This document shows, one piece after another, positions 14,862-19,344 of a stretch of 19,344 nucleotides of DNA. The stretch's first letter is position 1, and every line of letters begins with the position of its first letter. The translations under genes and the position numbers were made by a program. Source of the DNA: Burkholderiales bacterium (lineage in GTDB: Bacteria > Pseudomonadota > Gammaproteobacteria > Burkholderiales > Burkholderiaceae_C); contig JAABPT010000309.1 of NCBI GenBank assembly GCA_011391855.1, forward strand, positions 1 to 19,344, given 5' to 3'. The notes beneath the pieces are model-generated. The model searched no databases, was not told the origin of the DNA, and saw only the letters and a list, made by a program, of their open reading frames with translations.

Positions 14862-14878
14862 CTGGTACGCGCATTGCT
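14862..14878 (+). promoter_or_regulatory. Sigma-54 (-24/-12) promoter of the quinoprotein operon
   Basis: CTGGTACGCGCATTGCT matches the sigma-54 consensus TGGCACG-N4-TTGCW with a single mismatch (T for C). The invariant GG (14864-14865) and GC (14876-14877) are exactly 12 bases apart. Transcription would begin near 14889, leaving a leader of about 50 bases before the dehydrogenase start. The divergent gene encodes a sigma-54 activator, which supports the call. Confidence 0.75.
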
Positions 14879-14939
14879 GACGTTCTGCGCTGCGCCGCAC
14901 CGCCTGCGCAGTTCCAGACCCACCACCGAGGAGACGACT

Positions 14940-16232
14940 TTGACCCAGATGCCGACCCAACCCTTGCGCCTGCTGGCCGCCGCCGTGCTGGCCGCCACTG
15001 TGACGCTGCCCGTGGCAGCGCAGCAGAATATCGAGAAGCTCAAGCAGATGAAGGTCGCCACCACCGATCTGAATATCCCGGTGGTGCCGCAGACCGGCAA
15101 GAACGCCGACGCCATCCGCGCCAATCTCAAGCGCGTCAAGCTGCCGCCCGGCTTCAGCATCGACCTGTTCGCGGTGGTGCCCGATGCACGCCACATGGCC
15201 GTGGCCCCCAGCACCAACATGCTGTTCGTGGGCACGCGCAAGACCAGCGTCTGGGCCGTGACCGACCGCAACAGCGACGGCGTGGCCGACGAGGTGAAGT
15301 CCTTCGCCCCTTCGCTCAAGTTCACCAACCCGAACGGCGTGTGCTGGACCAAGGACGGCTTCCTGATCGTGGCCGAGCACAACCGCGTGCTCAACTTCCC
15401 GGCCGCCGAGTTCTTCTACGAGGGACCGGACGTCGCCGTCATCGAGGTCGTCGGCCAGGGCAAGCTGGTCCCGCCCGAGGAGGAGAGCTACAACCACGGT
15501 GCCCGCACCTGCCGCGTCAGCGACGACGGCATGCTGCACGTCACGCTGGGTCAGCCTTTCAACGTGCAACCGAAGGAAAAGGTGGCGTTGTACGAGCAGC
15601 TGGGCATCGGCGGCATGATCAAGATGAACGCCTTCGACGGCTCCAAGCGCGAGGTGGTGGCCCGCGGCGTGCGCAACTCGGTGGGCATGGACATCAACCC
15701 CAAGGACAAGGCCGTCTGGTTCACCGACAACCAGACCGACGGCATGGGTGACGACACGCCGCCCGGGGAACTCAACCGCATCACCAAGGCCGGCGGCGAA
15801 CACTTCGGCTACCCCTACATCCACGGCAACAACGTGCAGATCGCCGGCACCGCGGCCGCGCCTGACCTGAAGGACATGAAGGCACCGGCCAGCTGGACCA
15901 AGCCGCAGGTCGAATTCCCTGCGCACCAGGCCCAGCTCGGCATGACCTTCTACAACGGCAAGATGTTCCCGGCCAAGTACCAGGGCGGCATCTTCGTGGC
16001 TTCGCACGGTTCCTGGAACCGCACCAAGCCCACGGGCGCGCTGATCGACTTCGTTTCGCTGAAGGCCGACGGCAACGCCGACAAGCACGAAGTGTTCGCC
16101 GACGGCTTCCTCGACGAGAACGGCATCTTCCGCGGCCGCCCGGTCGACGTGGCGGTGATGAAGGACGGCTCGCTGCTGATCAGCGACGACTTTGCCGGTG
16201 CCATCTACCGCGTGACCTACAGCGCGCAGTAA
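14940..16232 (+). CDS. Secreted PQQ-dependent sorbosone/sugar dehydrogenase-type quinoprotein
   Basis: The 430-residue protein resembles the soluble sugar and L-sorbosone dehydrogenase family, six-bladed propellers that use pyrroloquinoline quinone (PQQ) to oxidise aldoses or related aldehydes in the periplasm. A signal peptide is clear (LRLLAAAVLAATVTLPVAAQ, cleavage after about residue 28). Typical family segments follow: LKRVKLPPGFSIDLFA (63-78), the FVGTR and VWAVTDRNSDGVAD blade, VAEHNRVLNF, GVRNSVGMDINP, WFTDNQTDGMGDDTPPGELN, FVASHGSWNRTKPTG, GRPVDVAVMKDGSLLISDD and the ending GAIYRVTY. I prefer the TTG at 14940 because GAGGAG (14928-14933) lies six bases upstream; an in-frame ATG follows at 14949. 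A cytochrome c gene starts at the base after its stop and a PqqU-like receptor gene follows. The substrate cannot be told from the sequence. Confidence 0.88.
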   Translation: MTQMPTQPLRLLAAAVLAATVTLPVAAQQNIEKLKQMKVATTDLNIPVVPQTGKNADAIRANLKRVKLPPGFSIDLFAVVPDARHMAVAPSTNMLFVGTRKTSVWAVTDRNSDGVADEVKSFAPSLKFTNPNGVCWTKDGFLIVAEHNRVLNFPAAEFFYEGPDVAVIEVVGQGKLVPPEEESYNHGARTCRVSDDGMLHVTLGQPFNVQPKEKVALYEQLGIGGMIKMNAFDGSKREVVARGVRNSVGMDINPKDKAVWFTDNQTDGMGDDTPPGELNRITKAGGEHFGYPYIHGNNVQIAGTAAAPDLKDMKAPASWTKPQVEFPAHQAQLGMTFYNGKMFPAKYQGGIFVASHGSWNRTKPTGALIDFVSLKADGNADKHEVFADGFLDENGIFRGRPVDVAVMKDGSLLISDDFAGAIYRVTYSAQ

Positions 16233-16571
16233 GTGGCGGCAGCGACTGCACGCGCGGCCTGGCTGCTGGCCGTGGCGGCTGCCCTGGGTGGGGCGGCCGT
16301 CCCGGCCGGCGCGCAAGACGCCGGTGCCGGCCGCGCCAAGGCCCAGGCCTGCGCGGTGTGCCACGGCGCCCTGGGCTTGTCGGTCACGCCCGACGCCCCC
16401 CACCTCGCCGGCCAGCCGGCGATCTACGTGGCTGCACAATTGCGCGCCTACCGCAGTGGCGCGCGCAAACACGAAGTGATGGCCGTCATGGCCAAACCCC
16501 TGACCGATGACGACATCCTCAATCTGGCCGCCTGGTTCAATTCGATCCGGGTGGAAGCCACGGCCCCTTGA
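16233..16571 (+). CDS. Small secreted class I cytochrome c
   Basis: The 112-residue protein carries a signal peptide (AAWLLAVAAALGGAAVPAGAQ) and one haem c attachment site CAVCH (residues 40-44; C40, C43, axial His44). The likely axial methionine is in EVMAVMAKPLTDDDI (M83 or M86), followed by the closing helix ILNLAAWFNSI. The pattern resembles half of a cytochrome c4 or a c5-like domain. It is the probable periplasmic electron acceptor for the dehydrogenase encoded just before it. The start is GTG, immediately after the dehydrogenase TAA with no spacer and no evident Shine-Dalgarno, so translation is probably coupled. The end overlaps the open frame of the receptor gene. Confidence 0.88.
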   Translation: MAAATARAAWLLAVAAALGGAAVPAGAQDAGAGRAKAQACAVCHGALGLSVTPDAPHLAGQPAIYVAAQLRAYRSGARKHEVMAVMAKPLTDDDILNLAAWFNSIRVEATAP

Positions 16572-18711
16572 AGCGCTGTGGCTGGCGGCGCTGGCGCTGC
16601 CGGCCTCCGCCCAGCCTCAGCCCGCCGCGGCGCCGCCGGAAACCGTCGTCATCATCGGCAGCGGCACCGAGCAGCGCATCTTCGACACGCCCTACGCCGT
16701 GGGCGTGGTCGACGCCGCCGAGCTGCGCAGCGCCGGGCCCATGGTCAACCTGTCCGAAGCCATGGCCCGCGTGCCGGGCCTGGTGGTGAACCTGCGCAAC
16801 AACTATGCGCAGGACCTGCAGATCAGTTCACGCGGCTTTGGTGCCCGCGCCAGCTTCGGCGTGCGCGGCATGCGCCTGTACACCGACGGCATTCCCGCTG
16901 CCGGCCCCGACGGCCAGGGCCAGGTGTCGCACTTCGACCTGGCCGGCGCCGAGCGCGTGGAAGTGCTGCGCGGCCCCTTCTCAGCGCTGTACGGCAACGG
17001 CTCGGGTGGCGTCATCTCGCTGCTCAGCGCGGCGCCCGTGGAGCGCGCGTACTCGGTGAGCGTGGATGCCGGCAGCGCCGGCCTGGCCCAGGTGCGCCTG
17101 GGCATCGACGCGCCGCTGGACGGCGGCTTCAGCGTGCGCGCTTCCCTCAGCGGCTTCGAGATCGACGGCTTTCGCCCACACAGTGCCGCGCAGCGCACGC
17201 TGGGCAATGTGCGGCTGGGTTACGAGGGCGAGGCCGACCGCGTCGTGGTGGTGCTGAATGCGCTGGACCAGCCGGCGCAGGACCCGCTGGGCCTGACGCG
17301 CGCGCAGTTCGAGGCCGACCCCGACCAGACCACACCCCAGGCCACGCAGTTCGACACGCGCAAGGAAGCCAGCCAGGCCCAGGGCGGCGTGCAGTGGCGG
17401 CGCCGCTTCAGTGACCTCGGCGCACTGCGCGAGAGCCAGCTCACCGCCTACTACGGCCAACGCTCGGTGACGCAGTGGCAGGCGATCCCGGTGGCCACCC
17501 AGGTCAACCCCGTCAATCCGGCCATCAGCGAACGCCAACCCGGCGGCGTGATCGACTTCGACCGCGACTACCAGGGCGTGGACGCGCGCCTGGTCTGGCG
17601 CTGGGCGCTGGCCGGCGACCGTGGGGCGCAGCTGGTGGCCGGCGCGACCTTCGACCACAGCCAGGAAGACCGCCGCGGTTACGAGAATTTCACCGGCAGC
17701 GGCGCCGACCAGGTGCTGGGCGTGACCGGCAAGCTGCGCCGCGACGAGACCAACCGCGTCGTGGCCCAGAGCGCCTACGCGCAGGGCGAGATCGAAATCG
17801 ATCCGCGCTGGGTGGCCACGCTGGGCGTGCGCAGCGGCCGCGTGGAGTTCCGTTCCGACGACCACTACATCGTCGGCGGCAACCTCGACGATTCAGGCTC
17901 GCAGTCCTACAGCTTCACGAACCCGGTGGCTGCGCTGCAGTGGCGTGCCAGCGAAGCGCTCAATCTCTATGTCAGCGCCGGGCGCGGCTACGAGTCGCCC
18001 ACCTTCAACGAACTGGCCTACCGGCCCGACGGCAGCGCCGGCTTCAATACCGAGCTCAAGGGCCAGAGCAGCACGCAGGTCGAGTTGGGCGCCAAGTGGC
18101 GCGCCGCCGCACTGGGCCTGAGCCTCGATGCCGCCATCTTCGACGCCCGCACGCAGGACGAGATCGGTGTCGCCACCAACCGCGGTGGCCGCGCCACCTT
18201 CACCAATGTCGACGATACGAAGCGCCAGGGCGCCGAGATCGACCTGCGCTGGCGCATCGCCGATGGCTGGCGTGCACAGCTGGCCGCCACCTGGTTGTCG
18301 GCGACCTATGAGAACGGCTTCTTCGTCTGCCGCGCCGTGCCCTGCGTCACGCCCGACGTGCCGGTGCCGGCCGGCAACCGCATTGCCGGCACGGTGGACC
18401 GCAGCGCTTACGCCGAAGTGGCGTGGACACCCGGCCGGGCCGAATTCGGCCTGGAAGTGCGTGGCCAGGGCCGCCAGGCAGTGAACGACACCAACAGCGA
18501 CTTCGCCGCCGGCTATGGCCTGGTCGGACTGCGGGCGCTGTGGCGGCTGGACCTCGGCCCCGGCCAACTGGAACTGCTGGGCCGCGTCGACAACCTGGCG
18601 GACCGCCGCGTGGCCGGCAGCGTCATTGTCAATGAAGCCAACCAGCGCTTCTTCGAACCGGCCGCCGGGCGCAACTTCCTGGCCAGTGCGCGCTGGAGCC
18701 AGCGTTTCTGA
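16507..18711 (+). CDS. pqqU: TonB-dependent outer-membrane receptor of the PqqU (YncD) type, probable PQQ importer
   Basis: This is an outer-membrane beta-barrel receptor driven by TonB. Residues about 45-175 form the plug and the rest the 22-strand barrel, ending in a terminal Phe (ARWSQRF). From memory of E. coli PqqU/YncD, the match is close along the whole length: NLSEAMARVPGL, NYAQDLQISSRGFGAR, RLYTDGIPAAGPDGQGQ, VEVLRGPFSALYGNGSGGV, FDTRKEASQ, SDDHY, AGRGYESPTFNELAYRPDG, GSVIVNEANQRFFEP. PqqU is known to import the cofactor PQQ, and the gene follows a PQQ-type dehydrogenase and its cytochrome, so PQQ uptake is strongly suggested. The only in-frame ATG (16507) would give a long leader overlapping the cytochrome gene by 65 bases; the hydrophobic part is LEALWLAALALPASA (21-35). 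A start closer to 16568 in another frame would fit better (see findings). Length 734 residues. Confidence 0.88.
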   Translation: MTTSSIWPPGSIRSGWKPRPLEALWLAALALPASAQPQPAAAPPETVVIIGSGTEQRIFDTPYAVGVVDAAELRSAGPMVNLSEAMARVPGLVVNLRNNYAQDLQISSRGFGARASFGVRGMRLYTDGIPAAGPDGQGQVSHFDLAGAERVEVLRGPFSALYGNGSGGVISLLSAAPVERAYSVSVDAGSAGLAQVRLGIDAPLDGGFSVRASLSGFEIDGFRPHSAAQRTLGNVRLGYEGEADRVVVVLNALDQPAQDPLGLTRAQFEADPDQTTPQATQFDTRKEASQAQGGVQWRRRFSDLGALRESQLTAYYGQRSVTQWQAIPVATQVNPVNPAISERQPGGVIDFDRDYQGVDARLVWRWALAGDRGAQLVAGATFDHSQEDRRGYENFTGSGADQVLGVTGKLRRDETNRVVAQSAYAQGEIEIDPRWVATLGVRSGRVEFRSDDHYIVGGNLDDSGSQSYSFTNPVAALQWRASEALNLYVSAGRGYESPTFNELAYRPDGSAGFNTELKGQSSTQVELGAKWRAAALGLSLDAAIFDARTQDEIGVATNRGGRATFTNVDDTKRQGAEIDLRWRIADGWRAQLAATWLSATYENGFFVCRAVPCVTPDVPVPAGNRIAGTVDRSAYAEVAWTPGRAEFGLEVRGQGRQAVNDTNSDFAAGYGLVGLRALWRLDLGPGQLELLGRVDNLADRRVAGSVIVNEANQRFFEPAAGRNFLASARWSQRF

Positions 18712-18730
18712 CGCAGCCGCTATGGGCAGT

Positions 18731-18752
18731 GCGGCGCCCCACGCGCCGCTTT
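18731..18752 (+). terminator. Candidate terminator of the quinoprotein operon
   Basis: GCGGCGC-CCCAC-GCGCCGC forms a perfect seven-base-pair GC stem with a five-base loop, followed by TTT, 20 bases after the receptor stop codon. The T-run is short, so efficiency is uncertain. Confidence 0.5.
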
Positions 18753-18801
18753 GGCGATCGTCGCTTCGTTGCGAGCCGGCGGCTCGGGCTGACCTTCACC
18801 C

Positions 18802-18998
18802 TGCCGGGTCCCGGCCCGGCGGCCGGGTAACTTTCTTCTGCTGGCACAGAAGAAAGTCACCAAAGAAGAGTGCCTGAAGGCAAAAACCTCTCAGCTCGTT
18901 CTGCTCGCTCCGCACGCCCGGCCCAGCGGGTGACCTGACATCGCCAGGCAGATCGGCGCAGCAGCCCGCTCGTACGTTACGGGCTCGCTGCGCCTCGC
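18802..18998 (+). repeat. Left arm of a large inverted repeat
   Basis: This arm matches the reverse complement of 19149-19344. The outer 34 bases (18802-18835) are identical, as are 51 bases at 18890-18940. The stretch between is partly diverged, and the inner part (18941-18998) is only loosely similar, sharing GCTCGTACG and CTCGCT motifs. No gene is supported inside it. Its GTAACTTTC-hairpin-GAAAGTCACCAAAG core resembles dispersed intergenic repeats common in Burkholderiales. Confidence 0.85.
18831..18856. repeat. Hairpin of the left repeat arm
   Basis: CTTTCTTCTG-CTGGCA-CAGAAGAAAG is a perfect ten-base-pair stem with a six-base loop. The equivalent hairpin in the other arm (19290-19315) has a changed stem with pairing preserved. 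Confidence 0.85.
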
Positions 18999-19148
18999 CC
19001 TTGGCCTTCGATGGCAGCGGCACAAGACTGCAAACCCGCGGCGCAAGGCCGACTCAAAGGCGCAGTGGTGCAACATTGCAGCGGCATAGCGGCATTACGG
19101 TGCGGGGGTGCAGCGGTCGAGCAGTTCAGGCGCAGCTCATTCCGTCCC
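18999..19148. other. Spacer between the inverted arms, no gene recognised
   Basis: About 150 bases lie between the arms. They include several TGCA/GCGGCA-type short motifs (GCAGCGGCATAGCGGCATT). The short open frames here have no ribosome binding sites and no recognisable protein pattern. Confidence 0.5.
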
Positions 19149-19344
19149 GGCGATGCGAAGCGAGCCGTGGCGTACGAGCGAGCGGGGAGTGCGATGTGTC
19201 GCGCGTTGTCAGGTCACCCGCTGGGCCGGGCGTGCGGAGCGAGCAGAACGAGCTGAGGGGTGTGGCGTTCAGGCCCTTTGCTTTGGTGACTTTCATTTGG
19301 GCCCGCAAATGAAAGTTACCCGGCCGCCGGGCCGGGACCCGGCA
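19149..19344 (-). repeat. Right arm of the large inverted repeat, reaching the window edge
   Basis: This is the inverted counterpart of 18802-18998. Bases 19311-19344 are the exact reverse complement of 18835-18802, and 19207-19257 of 18940-18890. The arm reaches the last base of the window, so the true outer boundary may lie beyond it. Confidence 0.85.
19290..19315. repeat. Hairpin of the right repeat arm
   Basis: CTTTCATTTG-GGCCCG-CAAATGAAAG is a perfect ten-base-pair stem with a six-base loop. It differs from the left hairpin in stem and loop, yet every stem change is paired with a compensating change. Confidence 0.85.

Noticed and set aside
14679..16472. Minus-strand frame of 597 codons opposite the quinoprotein and cytochrome genes
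   Set aside because: His/Val/Gly-rich antisense shadow without a ribosome binding site or family match.
19001..19312. Open frames inside the inverted-repeat region
   Set aside because: They run through repeat arms, have no ribosome binding site and no protein-like composition.
1..19344. CRISPR arrays, tRNA or rRNA genes, and insertion sequence transposases
   Set aside because: I looked for regular spaced repeats, tRNA-like arms and transposase motifs and saw none that I could support.

Overview
The window is high-G+C bacterial DNA with dense, often overlapping genes. The protein repertoire (AmpG, zinc-finger thioredoxin TrxC, acetoacetyl-CoA synthetase, an AcoR-type sigma-54 activator, PQQ-type periplasmic oxidation genes) and the repeat at the right end fit a betaproteobacterium of the order Burkholderiales. 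This placement is inferred from gene style only.

Region 1 (about 181-7050, all minus strand) is a defence island built on a type I restriction-modification locus. In transcription order it holds hsdR (EcoEI-type), a small antitoxin, a PemK/MazF-like toxin, a half-length hsdS with a single target recognition domain, a YhcG/DUF1016 PD-(D/E)XK protein, and hsdM. The toxin-antitoxin pair sits between hsdR and hsdS. It is bracketed by two direct repeats (26 of 28 bases identical) that carry the last codons of hsdR, so it looks like a cassette inserted at the hsdR/hsdS junction. A further minus-strand gene starts at 97 and runs off the left edge.

Region 2 (7196-12710) is ordinary chromosomal content. 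It holds ampG (minus), a previously inconspicuous 64-codon gene (minus) divergent from a LysR regulator (plus), trxC overlapping the LysR stop codon, and a convergent acetoacetyl-CoA synthetase gene (minus).

Region 3 (12784-18711) is the metabolic highlight. A minus-strand AcoR-like sigma-54 activator diverges from a plus-strand operon. The operon encodes a secreted sorbosone/sugar dehydrogenase-type quinoprotein, a small c-type cytochrome, and a TonB-dependent receptor closely resembling E. coli PqqU (YncD), the PQQ importer. A near-consensus -24/-12 sigma-54 promoter lies upstream of the operon. The simplest reading is a self-contained module: the receptor brings in the PQQ cofactor, the dehydrogenase oxidises a substrate in the periplasm, the cytochrome takes the electrons, and the divergent activator switches the set on.

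Region 4 (18712-19344) has no convincing gene. It starts with a candidate terminator. It then holds two inverted arms of about 197 bases, each with a hairpin whose stem is preserved by compensatory changes, separated by about 150 bases. The right arm reaches the window edge.
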